The notes: a model not told the origin generated them from the sequence alone. Shown: positions 42,874-52,539, numbered from the stretch's first letter. The stretch is DNA of 64,000 nucleotides from Acidobacteriota bacterium (GCA_013289875.1 JABCZC010000011.1:23609-87608), one strand, 5' to 3'. Made by a program: numbers and translations.

Positions 42874-45621
42874 CTACTCGTGACGGAGAGCCTGCATGGG
42901 CTGGACGCGCGAGGCACGGCGCGCGGGGATGAATCCCGCCAGCAAAGCCACGGCGAAGAGTAGTGCCGCCGAGCCGATCAGTGTCGCCGGGTCATTCGGC
43001 TTCAGACCGAAGAGCATGGACGCGAGGAAGCGCGTAAGCAGCAGAGAGGCTCCCAGGCCAACCGCGACCCCGATGACCGCGAGCCAGGAGGCTTCGCGAA
43101 GAACCATGGTGAGTATCTGGCGCGCCTGCGCGCCGAGAGCGAGACGGATGCCGATCTCATTGGTGCGCTGCGCCACGGTGTAGGCCGTGATGCCGTAGAT
43201 GCCGATCGAGGCAAGCGTCAGGGCAAGGATGCCGAAGCCCGCTGTGAGGTCCGCGAAGATGCGCTCCTGCTGGATAGTTTCGTCGATCTGTTGAACCTGG
43301 GTCCGGACGTCGATGAGAGGCAGGTCTTTGTCGATGGATTGAACGACCGCTCGCGCCGCGGCTGCGATGCTCTCCGGCTTCATGCGCGTCTGCACTTCGT
43401 AGGTCATGTCCATCGGCCGAATCCGCTGCCGATAGGGTTCATAGAAGGTAGGGGGCGCGTCGCGGCGCAAGCTATCGTATTTGGCATCAGCGGATACGCC
43501 GACGATCTGGACCACCGGATCCTTTTCCCCGGTGGTGAAGGTCTTTCCTATGGGGTTGGTGTCGGGGAAGTACTTGCGGACCAGCGCCTGATTCACGACG
43601 GCAACCCGGAGCGAGGTCTCAGTGTCGGTTTCGGCAAAGCCGCGGCCGGCAACAATGGGGATAGCCATAGTCTCGAAAAAAGTCGAGCCGACAATGTTGA
43701 CGAAGGCGGTTGGCTTTTTGATGGAAACACTCTGGCCAACCGGAAGGAAGTGGTCGTTGGACATGCTGTTGGCGATCAGCGGCTCGCTGGACAACGTGAC
43801 CGCAGTCACCCCTGGGATGGTGGCCAGCTTCTGTTCAATCTGGCGATACAAGGCGACATCCTTCTGCGCGGGGTAGCGCGATTCTGGCGGGTCGATTTCG
43901 AATAGCAGGAGGCGTTCGGGCCGAAAGCCGGGGTCAACCGCCTGCAGATTGGCTAGCGTCCGCACGAAAAGGAAGGCGCCGACCACCAGCAGCGTGGAGA
44001 GCGCGACCTGGAAGGCGACGATGGCTTTGCCGGCGAATCCCTTGCGGCGATGGGTCGCGGTCAAGGCGTTGTCCTTAAGGCCGGAGTTGACTTGGGTGCG
44101 CGTGGCTTGCCATGCCGGAGCGACTCCGAAGAGCAGTCCGGTCACGATGGAGATGGCGGCTGTGAAGGCGAAGACGCGCCAGTCGAACCGGGCAACAAAT
44201 GGGCCGGGCTCCCAGGAGTTGGAAAGCAGGTGGGGGATGGCGTTGCGAGCGAAATAGCCAAGCAGTAGACCAGCTACGCCGCCAAGGCTGCTCAGTAGCA
44301 GGCTTTCGACCAGCACCTGACGAAGGATGCGGTTGCGGTCCGCGCCAAGGGCAAGACGCACGCACATCTCGCGCTGGCGGGCGGCGGAGCGGGCCAGCAG
44401 CAGGTTGGCGATGTTCGCGCAGGCCAGTAATAGCACCAGGCCGGTCAGGGAGATCAGCACGTATACGGGCTGGGCAAACTGCTTGCCTGCGAAATTGAGT
44501 CCACGGCTGCCGTCGACAAGAGCGAGCCTCGGAATCTCATCGTCCTTCCCGACGGTCATGGTGGCGCGGACTGCGGCATTCAAGGCAGTATCGAGGGCGG
44601 CCTGCGCGACGGGTTCGGAGGTGCCGGGGGCTACCCGGGCCATGATCTGCATCCACCAGAAATCGTCGTCGGCGAGGAAGGAGCCTTTTCTCCGCGCCAG
44701 CACGAGAGGTTCCATGCTGAATGGGAGAAAGATATCCGGGGACCTCTGGACAGCTTGCGCGCCGGTGAATGGTTGCGGGTTGACGCCGATAATGGTGAAC
44801 GGAACCGTGTTGACGGTGATGGACTTGCCGATGATCGAGGGCGAGCCGCCGAAGCGCTGCTGCCACAGGCCGTAACTGATAAGGGCGACCGCTCCGGACC
44901 CGGGCTTTGCGTCGTCGCCGGGCTGGATTGCCCTCCCGAGAACGGGCTGTACCTGGAGCTGCTGGTAGTAGTTGCCGGAGACCATCTCGGCCTGGAGCAC
45001 ATCGGCGTGGCCATCAATGGTCGCGTTGACGCGGCTGATGTCTTTGAAGGCGAAGAGGTCGGACAGCGAGTGGTTCTGGCTGCGAAGCTGCTGATAAACA
45101 GGATAGGAAAAGGAGCTGCAGGTGGTGAGTCCGCCAGGCAGGTTATCCCAGTCGCCCCAGCCGCTGTGGACGACGACTTTGTCTCCGCCGACCCAGGTGA
45201 AGAGACGCAATTCTTCCGGGTGAGGGACTGAAAGGCGCTCCATGAGGAGTTGCTTCGCGATGGTGAAAATGGCAGTGTTCGCACCGATCCCCATCGCCAG
45301 CGATCCGACGGCGATGGCCGTGAAACCGGGTGACTTCATCAGCATGCGGAAGGCGTAGCGCAGGTCGGCACGGAGATCGTCCCACAAACGCAGGCCGAGC
45401 GAGGCACGCATCTCTTCTTTTTGCACGGCGATTCCGCCAAGCTCGATGCGGGCGCGGCGGCCAGCCTCTTCGGGTGGAAGGCCGCGGCGGATGAGGTCCT
45501 CTGTGTAGCTCTCGATGTGGAAGGCGAGTTCGGCTTCCATCTCGCTCTCGAGGTGTGAGCGAGAGGTGGCGGCGCGAAACCACGACTTGATGCGGGCAGG
45601 AAGGCTGGTGAAGTAGTTCAT
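42874..45621 (-). CDS. ADOP-type FtsX/MacB permease
   Basis: A 915-residue ADOP permease. The charged N-terminal domain is present (LESEMEAELAFHIESYTEDL, residues 24-43); first helix FTAIAVGSLAMGIGANTAIF; MacB-like periplasmic domain 110-370; helix block LVLLLACANIANLLLARSA with REMCVRLALGADRNRI; second periplasmic domain; C-terminal FtsX block (GFGILALTLASIGIYGITAY, IGIRLALGAQARQI). Its ATG overlaps the PadR stop by four bases (ATGA), so the two genes are coupled. No ATPase gene nearby. Confidence 0.9.
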   Translation of the reverse strand: MNYFTSLPARIKSWFRAATSRSHLESEMEAELAFHIESYTEDLIRRGLPPEEAGRRARIELGGIAVQKEEMRASLGLRLWDDLRADLRYAFRMLMKSPGFTAIAVGSLAMGIGANTAIFTIAKQLLMERLSVPHPEELRLFTWVGGDKVVVHSGWGDWDNLPGGLTTCSSFSYPVYQQLRSQNHSLSDLFAFKDISRVNATIDGHADVLQAEMVSGNYYQQLQVQPVLGRAIQPGDDAKPGSGAVALISYGLWQQRFGGSPSIIGKSITVNTVPFTIIGVNPQPFTGAQAVQRSPDIFLPFSMEPLVLARRKGSFLADDDFWWMQIMARVAPGTSEPVAQAALDTALNAAVRATMTVGKDDEIPRLALVDGSRGLNFAGKQFAQPVYVLISLTGLVLLLACANIANLLLARSAARQREMCVRLALGADRNRILRQVLVESLLLSSLGGVAGLLLGYFARNAIPHLLSNSWEPGPFVARFDWRVFAFTAAISIVTGLLFGVAPAWQATRTQVNSGLKDNALTATHRRKGFAGKAIVAFQVALSTLLVVGAFLFVRTLANLQAVDPGFRPERLLLFEIDPPESRYPAQKDVALYRQIEQKLATIPGVTAVTLSSEPLIANSMSNDHFLPVGQSVSIKKPTAFVNIVGSTFFETMAIPIVAGRGFAETDTETSLRVAVVNQALVRKYFPDTNPIGKTFTTGEKDPVVQIVGVSADAKYDSLRRDAPPTFYEPYRQRIRPMDMTYEVQTRMKPESIAAAARAVVQSIDKDLPLIDVRTQVQQIDETIQQERIFADLTAGFGILALTLASIGIYGITAYTVAQRTNEIGIRLALGAQARQILTMVLREASWLAVIGVAVGLGASLLLTRFLASMLFGLKPNDPATLIGSAALLFAVALLAGFIPARRASRVQPMQALRHE

Positions 45622-45959
45622 ACTTCACCCGGCGAGGTTTTGAGGATGCCCGCGATCACGTTCGACATGCGGTTCCACTTCTCGGTCTCGGAACGGAGCT
45701 GGGCGCGACCGGTGGCGGTGAGCCGGTAGTATTTCGCCCGGCGATTGTTCTCCGATTCGCCCCATTCGCTGGCGATTGCGCCCTGATGCTCAAGGCGGTA
45801 GAGCGCGGGATAGAGCGAGCCTTGCTGGATCTCCAGCTGGTCGCCGGAGATCTGCTGGATGCGCAGGAGAACGCCATAGCCATGCAGAGGGCCGAGCGAG
45901 ACGGCCTTCAGGATGAGCATGTCCAGCGTGCCCTGCAGAATGTCGAGTTGTTTGCTCAA
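45618..45959 (-). CDS. PadR-family transcriptional repressor (ADOP-linked)
   Basis: A 113-residue short PadR protein: DILQGTLDMLILKAVSLGPL, HGYGVLLRIQQISGDQLEIQ, and the recognition helix QGSLYPALYRLEHQGAI, with the wing at RAKYYRLTATGRAQL. It is closely similar in layout to the PadR protein at 13787, and each precedes an ADOP permease. AAGGAGAGA precedes the ATG at 45959. A promoter with flanking half-sites lies upstream. Confidence 0.9.
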   Translation of the reverse strand: MSKQLDILQGTLDMLILKAVSLGPLHGYGVLLRIQQISGDQLEIQQGSLYPALYRLEHQGAIASEWGESENNRRAKYYRLTATGRAQLRSETEKWNRMSNVIAGILKTSPGEV

Positions 45960-45977
45960 AGCCTCTCTCCTTGGATG

Positions 45978-46025
45978 TCTAGGAGTGACATTCGTAAAAG
46001 TAGCGTTGCTCTCCTAGATTGTCAA
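45978..46025 (-). promoter_or_regulatory. Promoter and operator of the second padR-ADOP pair
   Basis: On the minus strand TTGACA (46025-46020), 17-base spacer, TACTTT (46002-45997). Half-sites TCTAGGAG (46018-46011, beside the -35 box) and CTCCTAGA (45985-45978, downstream of the -10 box) form an inverted repeat around the -10 region, suggesting autorepression. Confidence 0.55.
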
Positions 46026-46039
46026 GGAGAGGAAGAGGC

Positions 46040-46519
46040 TCAGTATTCGGTTTTCTCGGGCGTTTCGATCCAGACCTGAAAGCTTTCCCAGGCTCTTTCG
46101 GGGAGAACTCGCCGCGCGGGCACAGTGCGTATATCACGGTGAGCCCTGAGCTCCTCGTAGAAGAAAGAATCGTCAAAGCCTGCGCGGGCCGCGTCGTCAG
46201 CTTCGCCGCTGAAGTAAATGGCGTCGATGCGCGCCCAGTAGATGGCGGCCAGGCACATGGGGCAGGGCTCGCAACTGGTATAGATTTCGCAGCCTTCCAA
46301 GGAGAAGGTTCCGAGCGCCTGGCAGGCTTGGCGGATGGCGTTGATCTCGCCATGAGCGGTGGGATCGTTGGTGGTGGTGACACTGTTGGCGCCTTCGCCG
46401 ATGATTGCGCCGTCTCTGACGATTACAGCGGCAAAGGGGCCTCCGGAGCTGGAGCGGACGTTCTCGATTGCCAGTTCGATGGCTCGATGCATGAAGGCGG
46501 GGTTGGGGTCGGTCGGCAT
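46040..46519 (-). CDS. guaD: Guanine deaminase (cytidine-deaminase fold)
   Basis: A 159-residue zinc hydrolase of the CDA superfamily. The zinc signature is complete: PTAHGEINAIRQA (His and catalytic Glu) and TSCEPCPMCLAAIYWAR (two Cys). Context decides the substrate: it sits next to allantoinase and xanthine dehydrogenase, and the short B. subtilis-type guanine deaminase shows the same pattern (GGPFAAVIV, AHGEINAI, YFSGEADDAA, FDDSFFYEEL). It would turn guanine into xanthine. The ATG at 46519 begins the family N-terminus. It is divergent from allB with 58 bases between. Confidence 0.85.
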   Translation of the reverse strand: MPTDPNPAFMHRAIELAIENVRSSSGGPFAAVIVRDGAIIGEGANSVTTTNDPTAHGEINAIRQACQALGTFSLEGCEIYTSCEPCPMCLAAIYWARIDAIYFSGEADDAARAGFDDSFFYEELRAHRDIRTVPARRVLPERAWESFQVWIETPEKTEY

Positions 46520-46577
46520 TGGTGCTTGCTCTCTGTATCTGTTTTCGGGCTTGCTCTTTGGGCTGTGCGGCAGAATT

Positions 46578-47927
46578 ATGGACAGTATGGCACAGGCCTT
46601 CGTTTCAACACGTGTAGTGACGCCGGAGGGCATTCGCGCTGCGGCGATTCTCGAAGACGAGGGCAGAATTCGCGAAGTGCGCGGCCTGGATGAAATTCCG
46701 CCCACATATGCTGTGCGCGATTTTGGCAACCTGACGATTCTGCCGGGGCTTGTGGATAGCCACGTCCACATCAACGAGCCGGGACGCACAGAATGGGAAG
46801 GCTTCTGGACAGCGACGCGAGCTGCGGCGGCGGGCGGTTACACCACACTTGTTGATATGCCGCTGAACTGCCTGCCGGAGACGACGACGGTTTCCGCGCT
46901 GCAGGCCAAGCGCGAGGCCGCGCAGGAAAAATGCTTTGTGAACTGGGCGGCCTGGGGCGGCGTTGCGGGCGATAACGCGGAGCATATCGAACCGCTGGCG
47001 CACGCGGGTGTCAAGGGCTTCAAGTGCTTCCTGATCTATCCGGGATGCGAGGGCTTCCAGATGGTGACACGGGAGCAACTTGAACGGGCTCTGTCGCATG
47101 TGGCGCAAACAGGATTGCCGCTTCTGGTGCATGCGGAACTCCCGGAGCCGATCGATGCGGCGACGGCGAAACTCGACGGGGCGGACTGGCGACGGTACGA
47201 GACGTATCTGCGGTCGCGTCCGGATGAGGCAGAGGTGTCGGCGATTCGCATGCTGCTGAATCTGTGCCGCACCTATGGGTTTCGCCTGCACATCGTGCAT
47301 CTGGCGACGGCCCTGGCACTGGATCATTTGCGGCAGGCGCGGCGGGAAGGGCTGCCGGTGACGGTGGAGACTTGTCCGCATTACCTGCATTTTGCGGCGG
47401 AAGAGATTCCGGATGGCAGCACGCTGCACAAGTGCGCGCCTCCGATTCGCAGCCGCGACAATCGCGAAGGCTTGTGGGACGCGCTGCGGGATGGCGACAT
47501 CGATCTTGTGGCGACGGATCATTCGCCGTGTCCGCCGGAGATGAAGCGACAGCAAGAAGGCCGCTTCGATCGCGCATGGGGCGGGATCGCGAGCCTGTCT
47601 GTTGCGCTGCCGGTGATGTGGACCGCGATGCGCGCACGAGGCTTCAGCCTGTGCGATTTGGCGCGGCTGATGGCGGAGAAGCCGGCGGCGCTGGCGGGGC
47701 TTGGAGGGCGCAAGGGGACAATTGCAGCGGCCCATGATGCGGATCTCCTGATCTTCGATCCGGAGGCAGAAATAGAAATCACCGCCGATGCGCTGCACAC
47801 GCGGCATCGCATATCGCCGTATGTGGGCGAGCGGCTGCACGGAAAGGTCATCGCAACGTATGTGCGCGGCGAAGCGGTATTCAGTGATGGCGTATTCATG
47901 GAGCGGCCGTTTGGGCTGGAAGTTTGA
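46578..47927 (+). CDS. allB: Allantoinase
   Basis: A 449-residue amidohydrolase opening the allantoin ring to allantoate. HxH metal ligands are in LPGLVDSHVHINEPGR; the carbamylated Lys is in GVKGFKCFLIYPG; other metal ligands are in LLVHAELP, LHIVHLAT and LVATDHSPCPPEMK. These are typical of AllB rather than dihydropyrimidinase or dihydroorotase. The ATG at 46578 or 46587 starts the protein. It is divergent from guaD and 145 bases upstream of the xdh operon, likely on a separate transcript. Confidence 0.93.
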   Translation: MDSMAQAFVSTRVVTPEGIRAAAILEDEGRIREVRGLDEIPPTYAVRDFGNLTILPGLVDSHVHINEPGRTEWEGFWTATRAAAAGGYTTLVDMPLNCLPETTTVSALQAKREAAQEKCFVNWAAWGGVAGDNAEHIEPLAHAGVKGFKCFLIYPGCEGFQMVTREQLERALSHVAQTGLPLLVHAELPEPIDAATAKLDGADWRRYETYLRSRPDEAEVSAIRMLLNLCRTYGFRLHIVHLATALALDHLRQARREGLPVTVETCPHYLHFAAEEIPDGSTLHKCAPPIRSRDNREGLWDALRDGDIDLVATDHSPCPPEMKRQQEGRFDRAWGGIASLSVALPVMWTAMRARGFSLCDLARLMAEKPAALAGLGGRKGTIAAAHDADLLIFDPEAEIEITADALHTRHRISPYVGERLHGKVIATYVRGEAVFSDGVFMERPFGLEV

Positions 47928-48072
47928 GGGCTCTGCGCCGGGCGCTCCGTAGTATGATGAGTCAATTTCCTTGAAGCCCAGTACGCGCGGCCACCGAGAA
48001 CTTTACGGGGGCCAGCGACGAGCTTCATCCTGATTTTGGACGACTCTCGATCCGCAGCGCTGAGGAGAGGAT

Positions 48073-50331
48073 TTGCAGAAGGAGCGCATCGTCGGCAAGC
48101 CGGTCTTTCGCAAGGAAGGCATCGCGAAAGTTTGCGGAGCGGCGCGCTACATCGACGATTTCTCGCTCCCGGGGATGATCTTCGGCGCAACCGTGCGCAA
48201 CGCGATTCCGCGCGGACGCGTGCTCAACATCGAATTCGGCCCGGGCATTCCGTGGGATGAGTTCACGGTCGTCACGGCGAAGGATATTCCCGGCAAGAAC
48301 TACATCGCGTTGATCAACCAGGACTGGCCGTGCCTGGCGGACGGCTTCGTCAATCATCCGCAAGAAGCGATTTTGCTGTTGGCGCATCCCGACCGGCAAC
48401 TGTTGCCGCTGGCGGTAGCTGCGGTGCGGATCGAATATGAAGAGTTGCCCTCGGTGCACTCGATTGAGGAGAGCGAGTTGCAGCAAACGATCGTGTGGGG
48501 CGATGACAACATAATCAAGTCGTACGTGATGGAGAAGGGCGATGTGGACGCGGCCTTCGCGCTGCCGGAGATTGTGATTGTCAAAGGAGAGTATTCGACC
48601 GGAGCGCAGGAGCATCTCTACATCGAGAACAATGGGGCGATTGCGGCCTATAGCGAACGCGACGGCGTCACGTTGTGGGGATCGCTACAATGCCCGTTCT
48701 ATGCGCACAAATCGCTGCTGGGCGTGACCGGGCTGCCCGAGGATAAGGTGCGCGTGATCCAGGTGGAGACGGGCGGAGCCTTCGGCGGCAAGGAAGATTA
48801 TCCTTCGATGATCGCGGCGCACGCGGTGCTGTTGGCGATGAAGTCGGGACATCCGGTAAAAATTATTTACGATCGCATGGAGGATATGGCGGCGACGACC
48901 AAGCGGCATCCTTCGCGGGCGCGGCATCGCACGGCAGTGACGAAAGACGGCAAGTTGCTGGCGGCGGATATCGAGTTTTGTCTCGATGGCGGAGCGTACT
49001 CGACACTGTCATCTACGGTGCTCTCGCGCGGGACGATTCACTCGGGCGGACCATATTATTGGCCGAATATTCGCGTGCGGTCAAAGGCCTTCGCGACTAA
49101 CACACCGCCCCATGGGGCTTTTCGCGGATTTGGCGCGCCGCAGAGTCTGTTCGCGACGGAGCGCCATATGGATCGCGTGGCGAAGGCAGTGGGGCTGACA
49201 CCGGAGGAGTTTCGGCGACGGAACCTGCTGCGTACCGGAGAGACAACGTGTACGGGTCAGGTGATTCGGCAGCAGATCGATCTCGAAGGGTGGATGGAGA
49301 GCGCGCTCGATCACGCCGGCTACTACGAGAAAAGGGCTCGCTTCGATCGCGAGAACACGGACAGCCTGCGCAAGAAGGGCATTGGCCTGGCTGTGTTTCT
49401 GCATGGCGCAGGGTTTACCGGATCGGGCGAGCGCTATCTGAATTCGCTGGTGGGCGTGGACGCCACGGCGGAGGGGCGCGTGCGGGTTCTGGTGTCGAGC
49501 ACAGAATTTGGGCAGGGGACAAATACGATTCTGTGCCAGGTGGCCGCGGAGACTCTGGGCATTGATTACGAAGTTGTGGAGATGGCTCCGGCAGACACCA
49601 GCGTTGTACCCAACAGCGGGCCCACCGTCGCTTCGCGCACGACCATGGTGGTGGGGGGGCTGGTGCACTCAGCGGCGCTGGGGCTCAAGCAGACATTGAT
49701 CGCGAGCGGGCTGCTGTCTGAACCATATACGAGCGATGCATTCCAGAACGCCGCGAAGAGCTACATCGCGAAACACGGTGCCTTGTGCTCGATGAGCCGC
49801 TACCAGGCTCCGCCGAATGTTTACTGGGACGATCAGAAATACAGCGGCGAGGCCTATGCGGCCTACTCGTGGGCGGCGTATGTGGCCGAGGTTACGGTGG
49901 ACCTGACGGCGTATTTTGTAACTGTGGATGATTTTGTTGCGCTGCAGGAAGTTGGGAGAGTTCTGAATCCAGTGCTGGCGAGAGGACAGATCGAGGGCGG
50001 AGTGGCGCAGGGAATCGGCTACGCGCTGTACGAAAAAGTTGTCTGGGATCGCGGCTTGATGATGAACAACCAGATGACCAACTACATTATGCCCACTTCC
50101 CAGGATCTGCCCCCGATTCGCGTTTTCTTTGAGGAGATTCCATTCGAGTACGGCGCGTATGGCGCGAAAGGAATCGGCGAGCTGCCGATGGATGGGCCTG
50201 CGCCGGCGATTCTGAATGCGATTGCGCACGCGACCGGTGAGGATTTCAACGCGATTCCGCTGCTGCCAGAGGATATTGCCGAGCGGCTGGCGGCGCGCAC
50301 ATCGATTGCGAAGGAGATGGCGGCTGTATGA
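48073..50331 (+). CDS. xdhA: Xanthine dehydrogenase, molybdopterin-binding subunit
   Basis: A 752-residue catalytic subunit of a molybdenum hydroxylase. Molybdopterin-binding segments TGGAFGGKEDYPS, GAFRGFGAPQ, STEFGQGTNT and the active-site Glu in YGAKGIGELPMDGPAP are all present. Together with the two downstream subunits it forms the three-gene xanthine dehydrogenase that oxidises hypoxanthine and xanthine to urate. Translation starts at TTG 48073, right after GGAGAGG. The next gene overlaps by four bases (ATGA). Confidence 0.9.
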   Translation: MQKERIVGKPVFRKEGIAKVCGAARYIDDFSLPGMIFGATVRNAIPRGRVLNIEFGPGIPWDEFTVVTAKDIPGKNYIALINQDWPCLADGFVNHPQEAILLLAHPDRQLLPLAVAAVRIEYEELPSVHSIEESELQQTIVWGDDNIIKSYVMEKGDVDAAFALPEIVIVKGEYSTGAQEHLYIENNGAIAAYSERDGVTLWGSLQCPFYAHKSLLGVTGLPEDKVRVIQVETGGAFGGKEDYPSMIAAHAVLLAMKSGHPVKIIYDRMEDMAATTKRHPSRARHRTAVTKDGKLLAADIEFCLDGGAYSTLSSTVLSRGTIHSGGPYYWPNIRVRSKAFATNTPPHGAFRGFGAPQSLFATERHMDRVAKAVGLTPEEFRRRNLLRTGETTCTGQVIRQQIDLEGWMESALDHAGYYEKRARFDRENTDSLRKKGIGLAVFLHGAGFTGSGERYLNSLVGVDATAEGRVRVLVSSTEFGQGTNTILCQVAAETLGIDYEVVEMAPADTSVVPNSGPTVASRTTMVVGGLVHSAALGLKQTLIASGLLSEPYTSDAFQNAAKSYIAKHGALCSMSRYQAPPNVYWDDQKYSGEAYAAYSWAAYVAEVTVDLTAYFVTVDDFVALQEVGRVLNPVLARGQIEGGVAQGIGYALYEKVVWDRGLMMNNQMTNYIMPTSQDLPPIRVFFEEIPFEYGAYGAKGIGELPMDGPAPAILNAIAHATGEDFNAIPLLPEDIAERLAARTSIAKEMAAV

Positions 50332-50813
50332 GCGCGCGCAGGTTCTCTTTATGCGTGAATGGCGTGGAGCGCTTCGTTGACGTGCCGCCTATGGCACGCT
50401 TGCTCGATGTGCTACGCCACGAACTTGGCCTGACAGGTACGAAAGAGGGCTGCGGCGAGGGCGAGTGCGGGTCGTGCTCGGTACTGATGAATGGCGAGCT
50501 CGTGAATAGCTGCCTGGTGCCGATCGCGCAGGCGGGGGGCGCATCCATACTTACGATCGAAGGCGTGGGCGAACAGGCACGGCTGCATCCGGTGCAGAAA
50601 GCGTTTCTCGAGTGCGGCGGCGCGCAGTGCGGCATCTGTACCCCGGGGATGATTCTGGCAACGGTACATTTGCTCGGCAAACATCCTCGTCCCACTCAGG
50701 AGGAGATTCACGAGGGACTCAACGGAAATCTCTGCCGCTGCACCGGTTATATGCGCATCTTTGAAGCGGTCGAAAAGGCTGCGTGCGCGATGGAATCAGG
50801 TGCGATGGAATGA
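50328..50813 (+). CDS. xdhC: Xanthine dehydrogenase, 2Fe-2S subunit
   Basis: A 161-residue iron-sulfur subunit. The plant-type cluster ligands are CGEGECGSCSVLMNG and ELVNSCLV; the second cluster is QCGICTPGMILAT and LCRCTGYMRIF. It passes electrons from the molybdenum site to FAD. The ATG overlaps the upstream stop (ATGA), and its own stop overlaps the next ATG in the same way. Confidence 0.93.
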   Translation: MSARRFSLCVNGVERFVDVPPMARLLDVLRHELGLTGTKEGCGEGECGSCSVLMNGELVNSCLVPIAQAGGASILTIEGVGEQARLHPVQKAFLECGGAQCGICTPGMILATVHLLGKHPRPTQEEIHEGLNGNLCRCTGYMRIFEAVEKAACAMESGAME

Positions 50814-51688
50814 GGTCGTATCCCGCCGATTATGAGCTGATCACGCCGGGAAACCTCGATGCTGTGCTGCGTTTATTGAGCGATGAGCCGGGCCGGTGGA
50901 CGGCGATTGCCGGCGGGACGGAGATCATGGTGCTCTTCGGCGCGGGCAAGCTCAGCGCAAGGAAGTTGGTGAGCATCTCGCCGCTGTCGGAGTTGCGTGA
51001 AATTTTCGAGGACGAGGATTGGATCTCGATTGGCAGCGGGTGCAGCTTCACGCAGATTCGGCGGCATGCAGGGGTGCAAAGGCATTTTCCCTTGTTAGCG
51101 AAGTGCGCATCGTGGACGGGCAGCATCGCCAATCAGAATCGGGGAACGATCGGCGGCAATCTCGCAAATGCGTCGCCGGCGGCTGACTCCTCACCGGCGC
51201 TCTTGGCCTACGCTGCGGAGATAGAGTTGATTTCGGCGCGCGGCACGCGGCGCATTCCATACGAGCAGTTTCATCTCGGCTACAAGAAGATTGCGCTTGC
51301 GGCGGATGAGCTGATCCGCGCGGTCTATCTACGTAAATGCCCTGCTGATTCGTTTTGCTATGCGCGCAAGGTGGGAACACGCAACGCCCAGGCGATCTCA
51401 AAGATCTGCGTTGCGGCGACAGGAAAGCTGCACCAAGGCCGCGTTGAGGAGATTCGCATCGGCATGGGGAGCGTTGCGCCCGCTCCACTGCATCTGGTTG
51501 GCACGGAAAGGGTGTTGCTGGGCGCGGCGTTGAATGATGCGACGATTGCCGAGGCGCGCAAGGCGTTGCTGAGCGAGGTGGCACCGATCGACGATATTCG
51601 GTCGACCGCCAGCTATCGCAAATTGATTGCGGGCAATCTGCTCGAAGAGCTGCTGCGGGAGTTTGCCGCATGGGGAGATCGGAAGTGA
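50810..51688 (+). CDS. xdhB: Xanthine dehydrogenase, FAD-binding subunit
   Basis: A 292-residue FAD subunit of the CO-dehydrogenase flavoprotein type. FAD-contact segments WTAIAGGTEIMVLFGAGKL and NRGTIGGNLANASPAADSSP are canonical, followed by the C-terminal domain (RKVGTRNAQAISKICVAATG). The ATG at 50810 overlaps the stop of the 2Fe-2S gene. It ends over the GTG of the next gene (GTGA). Confidence 0.93.
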   Translation: MRSYPADYELITPGNLDAVLRLLSDEPGRWTAIAGGTEIMVLFGAGKLSARKLVSISPLSELREIFEDEDWISIGSGCSFTQIRRHAGVQRHFPLLAKCASWTGSIANQNRGTIGGNLANASPAADSSPALLAYAAEIELISARGTRRIPYEQFHLGYKKIALAADELIRAVYLRKCPADSFCYARKVGTRNAQAISKICVAATGKLHQGRVEEIRIGMGSVAPAPLHLVGTERVLLGAALNDATIAEARKALLSEVAPIDDIRSTASYRKLIAGNLLEELLREFAAWGDRK

Positions 51689-52197
51689 GTGCGATCCTGA
51701 TGCGCTGGAATGAGCTCGCGACTGCCGAGGCGGCGCGGGAGATTCTGCCTTGTTGCGGCTCACAGCGCTGGGCACACGCCCTGGCGCGGCTGCGTCCGTT
51801 AACAGATGCGGAGGCGCTCCTCGCGCAATCGGATGAAATCTGGTGGCAGCTCGATCCGGCGGATTGGAGTGAAGCCCTTTCCAGCCACCCGCGCATCGGC
51901 GAGAAGAAGGCGCCTGAATCGGCCACGGCGAAATCGGCGGATTGGTCAAGTCAAGAGCAAGGCGGGGTTGCGTGTTCGGGCGAGAGTGTTCAAGAGCAGC
52001 TAAAGCGCGCCAATGACGACTACGAGCAGCGCTTCGGACGAATCTATATTGTGTGCGCTAGCGGCAAATCAGTAGAAGAGATGCTGGCAATTCTTTATCG
52101 GCGGCTGGAGAATGATGAAGCGAGCGAATTGCGTGAGGTCGCCGAACAGCAGCGACAGATTACGCAGCTTCGGCTGAGAAAGTGGCTCGAACTGTGA
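51685..52197 (+). CDS. uraD: OHCU decarboxylase
   Basis: A 170-residue enzyme converting 2-oxo-4-hydroxy-4-carboxy-5-ureidoimidazoline into (S)-allantoin. The catalytic His is in LSSHPRIGEKKAP; the family also shows the FGRIYIVCASGKSVEEML block. The GTG start (51685) overlaps the xdhB stop; an ATG at 51700 is an alternative. It supplies the third step of the urate-to-allantoin route. Confidence 0.92.
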   Translation: MSAILMRWNELATAEAAREILPCCGSQRWAHALARLRPLTDAEALLAQSDEIWWQLDPADWSEALSSHPRIGEKKAPESATAKSADWSSQEQGGVACSGESVQEQLKRANDDYEQRFGRIYIVCASGKSVEEMLAILYRRLENDEASELREVAEQQRQITQLRLRKWLEL

Positions 52198-52535
52198 GCG
52201 GAATTTCGACACACATCCTCGATACGTCGCTGGGGCGCCCTGCTGCGGGCGTGGAGGTTAGGCTCGAGCAAGAGAGAGAAGGCGTGTGGCGCGAGTTATC
52301 CACGCAGAAGACGGATGCCGATGGGCGCGTGAAGCAGTTGCTGCCGGCTGATGCTGTGCTCGAAACAGGCCATTACCGGCTGACATTTCATACCCAGGCT
52401 TACTTTGATGGGCAGGGCGTGCTGGGTCTTTATCCAGTGGTGCAGGTTACATTTTCGGTAACCGATGCCGCGGGGCCTTATCACATTCCGCTGCTCTTAA
52501 CGGCCAACGGCTATTCCACCTATCGGGGAAGCTAA
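52194..52535 (+). CDS. uraH: 5-hydroxyisourate hydrolase
   Basis: A 113-residue transthyretin-like enzyme that opens 5-hydroxyisourate. The N-terminal signature ISTHILDTSLGRPAAGVEVR, the central RLTFHTQAYF and the C-terminal YSTYRGS tetrapeptide motif are all present. The GTG start at 52194 overlaps the uraD stop (GTGA); a GTG four codons upstream is in frame. The urate oxidase gene follows four bases after its stop. Confidence 0.93.
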   Translation: MSGISTHILDTSLGRPAAGVEVRLEQEREGVWRELSTQKTDADGRVKQLLPADAVLETGHYRLTFHTQAYFDGQGVLGLYPVVQVTFSVTDAAGPYHIPLLLTANGYSTYRGS

Positions 52536-52539
52536 CTGC

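Noticed and set aside
42735..42917. Minus-strand frame containing HSEEQRDEES
   Set aside because: This peptide is the translation of an intergenic repeat found in many genomes; the frame overlaps both repeat copies and the end of the ADOP gene.
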